Counted from the first letter of the stretch, positions 12,777 through 25,130 are shown. The stretch: 64,000 nucleotides of DNA from Amaranthus tricolor (GCF_026212465.1 NC_080049.1:36868885-36932884); one strand, 5' to 3'. Made by a program: numbers and translations. Notes: a model not told the origin generated them from the letters alone.

Positions 12777-13750
12777 TAAAGCAATAACTATTGCATTAAT
12801 TTAGCATATTTTTATAGGTTACTTTAAGGAGAGATACATCCAAATTAAATAAGGATCAATACATTAAAAAATAAGGTGTATTTCAATTTTATTATTTATT
12901 CATTTTTGATCTAATAAGATTAAATAATTTTGATAAGTCTAGACGACTATGACTCAAAAAAATAGAAGTAATTTTGTATAACCAACAACAATTAGCTAGA
13001 AATAAGCTATATAAAACAAAGTCTTATACAAAAAGAAGATGTTGAAGTACCCATTGTTAACACACTAACCCACGTGTGACTTATTTTATATCAAACAAAT
13101 AGAAGAGAGTAAGATCGCTTTATAAACTCAAGGAGTAACTTGTGCTATTACAGATAACTTTCAAGTGAAAGTTCAATATATTTGTGCGTTATCAACTCTT
13201 ATCTTACGCGGATTTTATTTACAAACCCAGAATATGAGAATTGTAAGGACCTCATTGCGAGAAAGCAGTATTGACCTGTTTCCTAAATATGATTTAAATT
13301 AAAGTTTGTTCTAGCAACTTTGACACTTTCATTTAGACTTCATCAATCTTGTTTACTATTGTTTGGAAGTTGGTATTGGAGAGTCAATAATTGCATACAA
13401 CTTCTCTAGACTCTATTGACTATTATAATTTATATACTTCTGTAGTTCTATCTATACAAGTATTATATTGGCTTACTAAATTCTTAAACTATGTTCATAT
13501 AATAATAGGCAGTTATTTAATTAGCATTTAAGAAACTTAAGACATAAATAATAACATATGTTCAATAATGTCGATGCAATTATTGACCCAAAAGAATCCA
13601 AGGGTTTAATTAAACTTTAACCTAAGACTCAAACAGTGATAAGTGTAGCCTAAATGACCAAGGTGCATGATACAATGGAAAAACAAAATCCCTTTAATTT
13701 GCGTAATATATTAAATTTAAAAGGACGAAAAAGTAATTATCAGAAAATCA
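12777..13750. other. Intergenic AT-rich DNA, nothing assigned
   Basis: No open frame or repeat structure that I can support was found here. Confidence 0.35.
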
Positions 13751-13905
13751 CAAATTAGTGTGAGAGACGGTCTTTTCGAGAAACGCATTAAATATATGGG
13801 TTAAATAACCTAATTAATAAAAATTAAGAAGAAAATAAAAAAAATAAAAATGTGGGCTTCTTATTTTAAGGTCATCTCTTTGAGAGATGGTTTCTCACAA
13901 GAATA
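13751..13905. mobile_element. Small MITE with GAGAGACGGTC ends
   Basis: It is bounded by GTGTGAGAGACGGTCTTT on the left and AGAGATGGTTTCTCACAAG on the right, which are imperfect inverted repeats, with about 100 AT-rich bases between. Related ends occur at 19745-20125, 35905-36050, 44697-44880 and 55790-55960. Confidence 0.55.
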
Positions 13906-15369
13906 ACTGTTATAAAATAAATGGCACGAGGAAATTATCACACGAGAGTAGGGAGTTAACGAGTAAATTTGGACTCGAAGAAGTGTTAAATTGGTTGGGT
14001 GAGCCAAAACGTGCTTCGCTTTCTCATTGTCTAAGTTAGCCTAGCAACGAGCAACAATACATATAGCCGGCTAAGACACATGTAACATTGAGTCGCATCT
14101 TGTTTATCTTTAATTATTGACTTGATTCCAAAAACATTAAAACATTCTATAGAACATACTATTACGCACTCTAACATTATTGGAGTAATAAAATATTATT
14201 GGGTAATAAAATGCTATATATCATAGGTTTTTGACAAAAATTTTGGTATGTGGTACAGATTTCCGTTGTGTCCTAACCACCTATCATACCTACATGTAGA
14301 AATAGTAAAAATTAACTAAACATATGGTAATTTGATTAGTAGTGGATAAGAATACATCTACAATAGCTATGATTCAGATATGATGAATGAATTTAAGCAC
14401 ACAATTTCTGAATTGGCTAAACATTATTATATAATATATTGAAAGGGTGATCACATCAAGATCTAGAGCTTATTGACCTTTAAAGATAATGAGAAAAATT
14501 CAATGTACAAATAAGTAATTACACATGATAATTGAAGGTAAAGCCGCCTATATTTATCTTTATGTAATTTATTCACCAACAAGAATATTTAATCACCAAT
14601 ATAAAATCATCGCAAAATCAACAACGTTACTAATTAATAATTATTTTTGGATTTTGATTGATTCCTGAAAGTAGAACTATTTCAGGAGGAATATCAATCT
14701 ACTTATCAATTTCTAGTGATATATGTATATCGTAGCAAAGTGATATAGAGACAAGAAAAGCTAAAGAAAAAGAAAAAAAAAAAAGTATATAACAGAAGTA
14801 AATCTTATATCCACACTGAAATATTGTAAGGACTTTTTGAAAAAATTTTTGTTTCTATTTAAACTGCTTTATTGTATATGTTGTTTCTATTTATATCGTT
14901 TATAATCTCATTGATACTATATGTTATTGCATAAATATCTTGTCTTCACTATCTTCATAATTGATTGTTTTATTATATGGTTTTTTAGTGATTCAAATAT
15001 TCCCTTATTCAAACTAATTATTAAATAAAGATAAGAAAATTCAATTAAAAATATAAAACAAACCTTTATTCTTTAATTGTGTATGGTAAGCTTATTTTTT
15101 GATTTTGACGATTTCTCCCAATCACTGTCTTCTTTTTTCGTTTTTTTAGTTATTAAATAATAATTTCATTCCTAATTTTGATATTCTATTTTTAATTATA
15201 AGATTTTTTAATTGTATATTAGTTATTGTCTTCCTTTGATTGTGTTGCTTTTATTTATTGGACTGAAATTTAAAAAAATATAAAATGACGATTATATACT
15301 AAAAAAAATTTGCCGAAAATCTCGGAGGGGCTTCGCCCCTACCCACCCCTTACTAAGTTTCGCCATTAA
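13906..15369. other. Intergenic AT-rich DNA, no gene seen
   Basis: No supported gene. Around 15310-15370 the sequence becomes GC-richer (GGGGCTTCGCCCCTACCC) and leads into the SINE tail. Confidence 0.35.
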
Positions 15370-15438
15370 CGCTGTCCTTCCCTCCTCAGACCCTGGCCAT
15401 AGTTTTCTATGGGTGGGATACATGATGATGATGAATTG
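15370..15438 (+). mobile_element. SINE 3' end with (ATG)n tail
   Basis: The block CTTCCCTCCTCAGACCCTGG, then TTTCTATGGGTGGGATACA, then an ATGATGATGATG tail matches the layout of the copies at 4684-4800 (minus) and 45840-45938 (plus). The tRNA-like head was not identified. Confidence 0.55.
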
Positions 15439-15648
15439 ATATTAGAATCGATCACAAGTACTATGCAATTATAATCCCCCAATATGACAATCAATTTTTA
15501 CGTCTTCTAAAATTTTGTTAGATACTCATTTCAGAAAAACATGCAAATGAAAATAAAAGACACAAAATATGTCATAGGCATCACCAAGACATAGCAAAAG
15601 AAAGCAAGCCAAGACAATTATATAAACACTAATAACAAAATAAGAAAT

Positions 15649-16371
15649 TGTTATGAATGGTATGTGCGTGACTTGAGTGCACAATTAAAGTGTGTATTCA
15701 TGTGTGTGACTCTTGGTTTGTGGAATCCAAAAGAGTGTAATGATGTGGAGAGTATTCTTGGGTATTATTGGTGTTAATGAAGATTAATGAAGAAGTAGAA
15801 AGGATTTGTTTTATGGTAGCTCGATCAGAATTCTGACAGAGGAAGCAGGGAGGCCACTCGACCTACCCGCTTGACCGAGCGAGCCTTATTGGTAGGTCGA
15901 CCGGTTAGACAGAATGCTCCAGAATGCAGTTGATGCTCGCTCGACCAAGCCGCTCGACCGAGCGAGCTCCCTGTTTCGGTCGAGCGGATCCTCTGATGTG
16001 CATGGAATGCTGATTTCGACCTTTCAAGTTCTTGGAGTTATTTCATATTATTCATTACTCTATATTAATACTATATTCAAGTGAACTATTGACATTCATG
16101 TACCTAGTACTATATATAGAGCTCTCATACTCACACATCAAACACAACCCCTAAGCCAAACACATAGCCTTTTGTCTTTATCTCTTACTCAATTGTAATT
16201 CTTCATTTAGAAGTGTTGTTTATACGCTTTTGATATAATATAAACAGAAACTACACACCACGGAGGACGTAGCCATCATTGGGTGAACCTCCTTAAATCC
16301 TTGTGTCTCTTTTATTTTGTTTACATTGTCAAACATTGTTTTGTTCATTGTTATTTGTGTTGTTCTTAACA
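15649..16371 (+). mobile_element. Copia-type LTR (isolated), about 720 bp
   Basis: It begins TGTTATGAA and ends TTCTTAACA, so the termini are short inverted repeats closing on TG...CA. Near the 3' end, ACGGAGGACGTAGCC, then GGGTGAACCTCCTTAAATCC and TTGTGTCTC, matches the R-U5 style of plant Ty1/copia LTRs. The segment at 15840-15990 is GC-rich with repeated CTCGACCGAGCGAGC-like units. No primer-binding site or internal domain follows, so this looks like a solo LTR, but the 5-bp flanks (GAAAT and TCGTA) do not match. Confidence 0.5.
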
Positions 16372-17530
16372 TCGTAACGGTTTTGGAAGCGATTTCAGAA
16401 ATATAAATAACAAACATAAAAGACACAACACAATAATCATGACAAAAATAATAACGATATTTCAATGTTTACAACTTATTTTATTCAACGTCAGTCCCTA
16501 GAAAGGAACTATAATGTTTTACTTACGCCTATTATAATTTCTAATTTTCTAATTTCACGTTTTCTTAGCCCTATTTACAATTTCTATTTCCATAATTTGA
16601 CAATTGTAATGTTTTCTACTCTTACAGCTTTATGAGCTTATCATTGGTCTTACTTTGCATACGCTCAAATATTCTCAGTCTATTTTCACACTTATTTACA
16701 ATACTAAATGCAACCCATGGCTTTTTTCTAATTTTTTATTCATATTCTTGCATATGTTATTACAATTTTGCGCAACAATATTAGTACTTATTTTTATAGT
16801 TAGTTACACTCTATTTTATTACACTATTCGTCTGATTTCAGAGAAGGTGCATGAATCACCATCATTTATAAAAATCTGATTTCACTCAAATCTAAAGAAA
16901 TGCCAAAAACTTTTCCCGAAAAAATAAAAAAAAAATAAAAAAAACTAAACACTATTTATGTTTGTCATTTATAATTCCTATAAATTTACCTCATTTTTTC
17001 AAGTTTGGATCTGAATATTATAGAAAAATAAGAAAACTCTATCCCACTTATCCATTCATTTTTGGATTCCGCTGACATAATAATACTCCATCTGCTCAGG
17101 TAAGAATAGCTTAGCAGTCTCAGTAAATCGTAAACACACGAGAGTGTAAATACATAGCAATTACCAGGAACATGGATAGCATTCACATACATGTTCATTT
17201 ACTTAGCGAACATTCACATAATCAAAATGCAGATTGAAAAATTCACATTCTTGTGACTAAGTTTAGAGCTGAGAAAAAGAATCCTTTGCTTTTCTAAGCT
17301 CAATTGCAAATTCATGCCAAAACATTTTAACAACCATAAATACATCAACTTACTCGATTTCACAAACATGAATGTTTTTGACAACAATATAAGAGCCTCT
17401 TCTTACCAACGGAATGTGAAACATCGACAAAGCAGTATCCACTGTGAATAAACTTGATGAACAGTTGAATACATTCCAAAAACAGATCTGGTACCATCTT
17501 TATTGAACCTTAGCCATCAAATGTGCGTGC
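16372..17530. other. Intergenic / 3' flank of the SAM-domain gene
   Basis: This is AT-rich DNA with short open frames lacking resemblance to known proteins. The part nearest 17530 should contain the 3' untranslated region of the SAM gene (minus strand). Confidence 0.4.
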
Positions 17531-20500
17531 TCATGGAAGTCGTCTAGGACGGGGCAATAGCGATTGGATCATCTTCTTTCTAGGACCCTGAAAGAGAATA
17601 GTCGCATTGATCATTTACCAAGGAAGCCCAACCATAGCAAATGCATCTGTTGTAAGAGATAAGCATATAATGAAAAGAGAGTGGAATGCTAGTTTATTTT
17701 AAGGGATTCTCCTTCTCCTTCTTCTCCTTCCCAGTCCCTATTCCCCTTAATCCTGTAGTCCTAACGCCATTTTGAATCCGACAGTCTACAGACAGCTTTC
17801 AATAAACATAAATCAAAACAGAATCATCACCCACAATATGCATCTCGATTTTAAAGAAGAAAATCAATATATAGCAAAGAACATCTAAAACTTAGGTATG
17901 TATTATTCAAAAACCACAAATTTATAACCAATTCAGATTATTCTTGTGAATGACCTTTACTTCGATGGGTCAAAGATTTATATTTCTTTGGTTTTGAATC
18001 ATAATGGACTATTAGTAAAATAACTCATTAAATCATATGCATTTCTTATTAATGTGAAGTTGCACATAATATTTAATAGCAAGGGTCAATCGGAAACAAT
18101 CTATTTGTTAGTGTTATCCCTAACAAGAGTAAGGTTGCATACATTCGGCCCCCTAAAACCCAACCTAAGTGATAGCCATTATTGGTGTAATGGAATGCTA
18201 TATAATCCGTTAAACGAAAGAAATCCAGTCTGTTAAAATTAAAGCTATAAAAATGTTAGCCTTCACAGCCTGTGTTGCAGATTCATGAAACAGCATCTTT
18301 TCCAACTCCATGAAAGGCATTTAAAAATTGCAAAAACGAGAAGAGGGAAAATAAGAGCGGAAGTATAGAGAATAAAAGAAATTAAGATGTATATCTGAAG
18401 AAAATTCCATATCTTAAAGACACAAACAACCGATTTTAAAACTCAAAAATTCAACATTTGGTGACTTTACTGGAGAGCAACAAACCTGGTGACAAACAAT
18501 ACTATACACCAAAAAGAAAAGAAAACTTAAGATAAAGATACCAATACACAGTTGATTATCTGAGAGAATCAAAATAAAAATAAATTGCTCATAAGCGCCA
18601 TTGTCAAGTGTGATGGAGTAGAAACCTGACATGACTTTGAGTCATGTATGGCTAGTTAGGGTAATTTGGTAATTTGTGGGGGCTGTTAGTTTAGTTCCTA
18701 AATAAAGGGTGTCTCTGTGTATTGTATTTGTAGGTAATTAAGATCATTAGTGGATGGCGAATTATTGTAATGAGTTTTTAACTATTAGGAGTAAGCAAGC
18801 CTCTCAAAAGCTTTGTAACACATTTCTCATCTTTCCATTAATCTCTGTTTTCTTACCCTTTACTGTCCGTATTTTGTACTTTCAAACCTTCTCAATTTCA
18901 TGACCATCTCTCTCAGATCATATCAATTGGTATCAGAGCCGACTCGGAGTGGCAACCTAGGTTAAGCCAATCGTGGCCAACTAGAAATGTTGGAGATTAT
19001 GAGGGTTTGAATGTAGTAGAATGGATTTGATGCCATTACAAGGTTATGGAACTTTGTCCCACATCGATTGTATGGGCAACCAATGTGGGGTTTATAGGCT
19101 TAATGAGCTCTCTCAACTACTAGGCTAGTCTTTTAGGTGGGTTATCTTGTTTATTCTCAAACAAAACTTCAGTAAATTGCAAGGTCTAGATCAAGAGACA
19201 GCTCACATAATGATATTGATATAGTAATAAATGGAAACCTTTTGCGATATGCTTATAAAGCAAAAGAGAAAAAAAAGAGGGAACTTTAAAAACTTACCAT
19301 AGGTATGCCCAACTCTTTCAGGTCACTGTCACCTAATTGCTTCAATGAATTCATGTCTATCTGTTCATGGCCAAATTTTTTTAAAAAAAAAATAATAATT
19401 AGCAAACGAAATCCACACATCAAGAAATAAAAACTTGAATAACCCATCATAAAAAAATCCTTTGCTGCGTGCAAAGTCAAGCAGCACAGTATGACATATT
19501 ACTCAAACATAAACAAAGGATCAAGTACAGCGGCCAGCGGTGAAGGTGCACATTTATTATCTAAATTCTGCCTGCTTCTGATCGAATACGATATAATTCT
19601 CCAAACACAAACCCAAAGAACATGATTCAATGAGTAATTTAACTGTAGTCTATATAATCCAAACCCAAAGAACTATAGATCTTAGGACCTATCAAAATAA
19701 GGGACGTTAAATAATGCACTAATAATAAAAAATAAAAAAACCAAGTCCTGTATGAGAGCGTCCATACAATCAACCTATTTCTTTAATTGATCAATTTAAG
19801 ATTGTAAATAATTACTTTAAAGTTACAAGTAATTACTTTAAAACTAAAAAAAGTGATTATTTTTCAAATTTTAAGTGATCACTTCAAAGTTATAATTGGT
19901 CACGTTAAAATTGTAAGTAATCACTTTAAGATTATAAGTGATCAATTTAAAACTATGAAAAATGATCACTCTAAAACAGTACGTAATTACCTTATGGTTA
20001 TAATTGGTTACTTTAAGATTATATGAGATTACTTTAAGGTTATAAGTGATCACTTTAAGATTGTAAGTGTACATTAGAGATGGTTTCATCGGAAAACCGT
20101 CTCATTGGAGATTTTGTGTTAGAAAAATAAAAGCACAAAAGCACAAATTGTTAACAATTACAAAAGAGAATAAAAAGTGCCTAGGAAAAAAAATGAAGCC
20201 AAGATAATGACAGCACATTTAAGTTACGATAGAAGCTATTTTGATATATTTGCAGGCCACATGCATCATTATTCAAGTTCAATTTCAAGACTAGAGAAGC
20301 AGATCAGTCTGAATAAAAAACAATACTCTTATGACTAAATACTCTTAAAATTCTGCATTTCTGCTTAAATGCTAATAAGATGGACTGGAGCATTTATGAA
20401 ATGATGACCGGCGGACTTGCAAATAACCTAAAAATGCAAGAATATTTGTGGCGTGAAAGATTCCTTGAAGGGCGACTATGTGGGCTGTACTCCTTATTTG

Positions 20501-23480
20501 GGTGCTAGCCTAGCTAAGTAGCACATTTCAAATGGCTATAAGTGGTTCTCCTTGCTGCTACAAGTGAGTTTGGCATCAGTCTTCGTAATTATATTTTCTG
20601 ATTTAGTTAACTGCGATAAACTTTAGATAGATTCAATTAGAAAATTGTCCACTGCGTGCAAGGTATTGTGAAAAGAATCCAGCAGCGGTGGAACATCATT
20701 GAAAGGTCATATTATCACATTATTTGTAGAACTAGATTTAAAATGCTAACTTGAGTGGTGTAAGATAAGGCTTCGTATAAAACTTCAATGTTATGCAGGA
20801 TTTTCAGTTATCATTCCTTGGTCTATATAAGGCTCCAGGAGGCACTTCATAGAAATTAATTGCAATCACGCGTGTTTTAGTGTTTAGTTTTCGTGCAACT
20901 GATATTATCATTTCTTATATATAAGAAAGAACAGGTATCACTCCTCCTATATCCTTGTGTGGAATCAACAAAGTCCAAATTACAGTCTTTCACAAGTGGA
21001 AAACAGACCTCCTCAGCCTTGAAAGTGATGATATATTTTTCCAGCCCCAGAGACCGCAACCAACTTTCCACTGAGAGATGTTCATCACTCTGCAAAGGTT
21101 AAGATAGGAAATAACAAAGATTAGAAATAAACAGCCAGAAGTTTGAACAAGACGCTATCAAAATAGTGGAATATCCCATCATGGTAGCAACTAAATATGG
21201 TCGTAGATGCAAGTAACATAATGGAACAAAACAATATGCCAGTTATCAGCAACATATAATCAAATCAAGATAACAAACAGGTCAAATAAACCCCTCGGTA
21301 AAGCACAATTGAAAAAAGAATTGTCAATCGAATTCTCCATAAGCTAGGCCATGATAAAAAAAATTCGATTACCACCAAAAAAGCTTTGACTAACCTTGAT
21401 AGCTTCTACAATTACTACACATGGAATAATTAGAAAATGCACAAAATCACATTTGTTGAACAACGTTCCTTGCTATTTTGTCACAATGATTACTTTGAAT
21501 CCATTCCAATGAGCACCCAAAAGGAGCATTAAAATTCATTATTAAGCAATCAAATAAACCTACAACTATCAAAAAATTTTGCATTATTCAGAATCATTTA
21601 ACAGCATTTCAGACATTTAATTACGTAAAATAAAACTCACTAGTAAAGCCCCAATGTGTCCGGCAAACAACAGCGTAGTAGATATACAGCTCCATAAAAT
21701 AAGGTATTTCAAAGGAAGTCAATGAAGAATGTGACACGTACCATAGATGGGATCTTACGAACAAGTCCACTTGCTTGTGGATAATGTGGAGAAAGCGGTA
21801 CAGCAGACTTCACAGGACCAGAAGGTAGAGAAGATTTAGTGAGAAAGGGTGACGAAATGACAGGTCTTGTTGGACTACTTCTAATGCATGAAGCTGGCCT
21901 GCCATCGTCATACACCCTGATTGACCTTCTCTGCAAATCTTCCCTACTTCTTTCAGGAGAGATTCCCCGAGGTGCAGAAGAGCGATAAAGCCTTTCCGGA
22001 GATCTTCGTCTCAAATTATCCAAAGTCCACGAAGAACAAGGTCGAGTAGGCTCCATCACAGACAAGTCACTTGGGTTTCTTGAGGAAGGATATCTCCCTA
22101 ATATACTGATATTTCTCGATTCAAGTAAAGGTTGCCTTACTATCCCAGCATCTCTAGATGGGACCAAAGAATGCCGTGTAGTTAGAGTAGATTCAGGAGA
22201 ACGCACTGCTTTGATGTTTACAGAAGTCATAGAGTTCCTACTCAACAGTTTATCACGGAGATCAAGGTTTCCATGTGACACACTATTCTGAGGTTTCTGA
22301 GACGTGCTTTTTTGCATCAATTTAAAACGAAGATCACCTTTATGAAGATGCATATCTTTCGTGTTCCAAAAGCAACATGGTCAGTAACAGGAAAATAAGC
22401 TCTACAATAGAGAAAAGTATAACACTGCAATGCTCATAAAAGCGAATTACCATTTACGCTACTTGTGCCAAAACCCTCCCCACGTTGCCTGTGTAAGATA
22501 AACAACGGATATTAAACCTTGGCAATCAAACCACAAACCCAATTATACTACCAACATTTTTTATATCCCTGTTTAAAAATTTAACATTGTAATCAGTGCA
22601 AGCGCTTAAAACCAGATATAGACGAAAGCAACAAAAAATTGAAGCAATAGGATCTCCCCAACAACGGATGCCATAGCTAATCAAATGAGTTAATAGGAAA
22701 CTAGGCAAAAGAACGCACCGCTTGTTGTTCGGATGATTTCTATCATCAAAATAACCACCCAATCTATCTCTGACGGAACGTTTGCTTCCTGGCCTTGGAC
22801 CATCATTTCGGAAACCCTCATCTGATAATCCACCTGCCCTCTTCACCACCTACATTCAATAATCATTCACTCATCTTCATTAAACATAAGATATATCATC
22901 CCTGCAAATACAACAGAGCACACCACGGTCCACAAAGAGGAATCAGAATATACCCTAATTTCCATTTTCTTAAAAATTCTCTACCTCCTAAATCTCTTAA
23001 ACCCATATATAGCACATCTAGTTTGATTGATAACATCCCCAGGACGAAGTACTTCGATCGATAATGTAGTGCACCCACTCTATTATAATTATCAGGTCTT
23101 GCTTTTTCCAATCCCTCACTGATTCAGTGCAAAATATCTTCCAATTTCTATATTCGTCAACAAATCCATCCTCTTTGTTTTTTTTAGATAACCCAAGCAT
23201 TTCATTTCTCATTTTACAAGCAACATAACTTTTAAGAACTATTAGCAGCCAGCAGTAAAATATCCAAAATAATTATTTCACTGATTATTTAATCACTTCA
23301 TTTTTCCTTCAAAAATGCTGAAGTCATAGCATAATCATATAAAAATCAAGGCAAAAATAAATTATTACAAAAAAAATAAGGGGAAAAACTATAACCCTAA
23401 TTTTATAGGTGGAGAAGAAAGTATACCCGACCACTACGACCAAGAGTAACCGTAAAACCAGGTCTCGAACTGTCCGACAT
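17531..23480 (-). CDS. SAM-domain protein, seven exons
   Basis: I joined seven exons by GT-AG splice sites with consistent phase: 23480-23427, 22849-22719, 22488-22451, 22355-21742, 21089-21009, 19360-19298 and 17587-17531. That gives 345 residues ending in TGA. The N-terminus is MSDSSRPGFTVTLGRSGR. Exons 2-4 encode a basic, Arg/Ser/Pro-rich and probably disordered region (about residues 19-279) with SVRDRLGGYF and repeated RRSPERL/SPERSREDL-like segments. A sterile alpha motif follows at about residues 282-338, split over exons 5-7: SVESWLRSLGLEKYIITFKA, then LKQLGDSDLKELGIPMG, then PRKKM. The protein stops soon after, with a basic tail. SAM domains mediate protein-protein or RNA binding; plant members of this layout are mostly uncharacterised, so I assign no pathway. 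Exact exon ends rest on splice motifs and phase and not on transcripts. Confidence 0.88.
18075..18225 (+). mobile_element. SINE-like fragment in SAM gene intron 6
   Basis: AGGGTCAATCGGAAACAATC, then TCCCTAACAAGAGTAAGG, GCATACATTCGGCCCCC and GGTGTAATGG resemble the 3' body of tRNA-derived plant SINEs of the Au type. It lies antisense to the host gene. Confidence 0.5.
18636..18925 (+). mobile_element. LTR remnant preceding a primer-binding site (intron 6)
   Basis: A retroelement-like stretch starting near TGTATGGCTAGTTAGGG ends in GATCATATCA, three bases before a perfect TGGTATCAGAGCC. That is the usual order of a plant LTR followed by its tRNA-Met binding site. The left edge is uncertain. No gag or pol follows; the intron resumes within a few hundred bases. 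Confidence 0.5.
18929..18941 (+). promoter_or_regulatory. Retroelement primer-binding site (tRNA-Met)
   Basis: TGGTATCAGAGCC is complementary to the 3' end of initiator tRNA-Met, the primer of most plant Ty1/copia elements and TRIMs. Confidence 0.7.
18988..19165 (+). mobile_element. TRIM/LTR-like fragment in intron 6
   Basis: Starting TGTTGGAGATTATGAGGG, it contains GTCCCACATCGATTG and GGGGTTTATAGGCTTAATGA. These blocks resemble LTRs of plant miniature retrotransposons and the TCCCACATCGA block of the TRIM at 9450-9835. No second copy was seen here. Confidence 0.4.
19745..20125. mobile_element. MITE with internal degenerate 20-bp tandem repeats (intron 5)
   Basis: The ends resemble the GAGACGGTCTCAT family (CTGTATGAGAGCG on the left, ACCGTCTCATTGG on the right). 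Between them about a dozen degenerate copies of AAGTGATCACTTTAAAGTTAT run from 19800 to 20070. They create an open frame of repeated NLKVITY units on the minus strand that is not a gene. Confidence 0.6.
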
Positions 23481-23808
23481 CAGAAAAAACTCTTGTTGAA
23501 ACCGAAATTGTTGTGCTATTGAATATTTGCGCTATCGGATTCGCGTAAATTAGGGTTTGCGAATAAGTTAAACATCAACGTATTTGAATAACGAAAATGA
23601 TGAAAGCTGGAAATGGTTCCAAAATGAAGAAGCACAAGGTTGATTCACTTGAACCGTTGAGTCTTCTTCAATGAATGTCGATTTCGAAATTAGGGTTTTA
23701 ATTTTCCTTTTCTTTTTTGTTTTTTTAAGAGGAAAAACGATTGTCGAGTCCTGGAGAGTGGAGGGAGGAGGTATTGAATGGGCTTTGCATTTTGATGGTT
23801 TTTTTGGT

Positions 23809-24301
23809 GAAATTTTGAAAAAAATAAGATAATTAAACAACTTATTTTTTAGAATAAGCTCCGTGAAAACTTAATTCTTAAAATAAGCGTCCGTACATTC
23901 AAACTTAGGTTTGGCAAGAGTCGCTGTTAGTAACAGCGAAAGAGAAAAAAAAAATTAAAAGCCCAAAGTCGCTGTTACTAACAGCGACTTAAAAAAATAA
24001 ATAAATAAATAATTTTTTTTTAAGTAGCTGTTAGTAACTGCGACTTAATGCGTTTTAAGTTTTCAGTTCTCAGTTACTTCCTTATTCCAGCTGACGAGGT
24101 GAAGGAGTTACCAGTTAACCTTAAAGTCAACAGCGACTTTGGCCTTTTAATTTTTTATTTTTTTTTACTTTCGCTGTTAGTAACAGCGATTTAAACCGAG
24201 GCTAGGCTTGGATGTACGGACGCTTATTTTGGAAAATAAGTTTTCACGGAGCTTATTTTTGGAATTAAGTTGTTAAATAATCTTATTTTATTCAAATTTT
24301 C
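23809..24301. mobile_element. Mutator-type fold-back MITE with 9-bp target duplication
   Basis: This 493-bp element has inverted arms of about 130 bp. Both arms, read inwards, contain ATAAGCTCCGTGAAAACTTA, AATAAGCGTCCGTACAT and a palindrome of the TCGCTGTTAGTAACAGCGA type. It starts GAAATTTTG and ends CAAATTTTC. The flanks are TTTTTTGGT (23800-23808) and TCTTTTGGT (24302-24310), matching at 8 of 9 bases, which fits Mutator-type insertion. It sits about 330 bases upstream of the SAM gene start codon, so it may lie in or next to that promoter. Confidence 0.8.
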
Positions 24302-24314
24302 TCTTTTGGTATTA

Positions 24315-24622
24315 TAAGTTCAGGCCCGAGAAACCGTCTATTGTATAGACGCCTCTTAAAAAAGCTCATCCCATATTCTCATTAATTAAAAAAAATCTAA
24401 AACTTGACGAGCGCGTTGAGCCTATTTGGAGTTGGTGTTATAACCTATTGAAGTTGGTGTTATAACCTATTAAAGTTGGTATTATAACCTATTAAAGTTA
24501 GTATTTGAAGTTGGTGTTACAACCAATTAAAGTTGGTATTATAACCTATTTAGAGATACAACTTTAATACGTTATAATACTAACTTTAATAGGTTATAAC
24601 ACAAACTTTAATACGTTATAAT

Positions 24623-24702
<80 letters not shown>
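24315..24702. repeat. Inverted tandem array followed by a (TA)n microsatellite
   Basis: After an AAACCGTCTATTGTATAGACG end-like motif, about six units of TATAACCTATTAAAGTTGGT (24425-24545) are followed by the same unit in the opposite orientation (24545-24625), then an uninterrupted TA run of about 76 bases (24627-24702). Confidence 0.7.
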
Positions 24703-24704
<2 letters not shown>

Positions 24705-24714
24705 AATGCCATGA

Positions 24715-25130
24715 TTTCTAAATTAGCATTTTAATCTTTGAAATAGACATTTAAATACTTGAGTCTTGAAATGAAAATCTTAATCTTTCCAATTGACATT
24801 TTAAGCATTAGCATAAGCATCATAAACTTGAAGTAAGATGTAAAACACAAGCCTTTTGAAAAAGATGGAAGTGGAATTTTTAATCCTTAGAATAAACATT
24901 TTAATTCTTATAATTAACATAATATTTTAAGACTTAAAATAGACCGTTTTAATTTTATAATAGAACGCAAAACTAAAGCTGTTTAGTAAAAGAAGGTTAA
25001 TATTTGGAATTGACATTTAAAAATTTTAAATGAGCATTTTAAGTTTTGAAATTAGTGTTTCAAATATTATATGTTAAAAAAATTAATGGATTGGGCCTTA
25101 CGGTCGCATACGCGCGACGGTCACGCAGGT
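24715..25130. repeat. AT-rich degenerate repeat array with GC-rich end
   Basis: Loose repeats around CATTTTAAGTCTTGAAATTGA run to about 25080. They are followed by TGGATTGGGCC and a GC-rich TACGGTCGCATACGCGCGAC end. A second array of the same style lies at 36170-36540 and also ends at an ATTGGACC-type motif, suggesting a repeat family. Confidence 0.45.

Noticed and set aside
19871..20089. Repeat protein with NLKVITY units
   Set aside because: Translation of degenerate tandem DNA repeats in SAM gene intron 5, with no start or splice logic.
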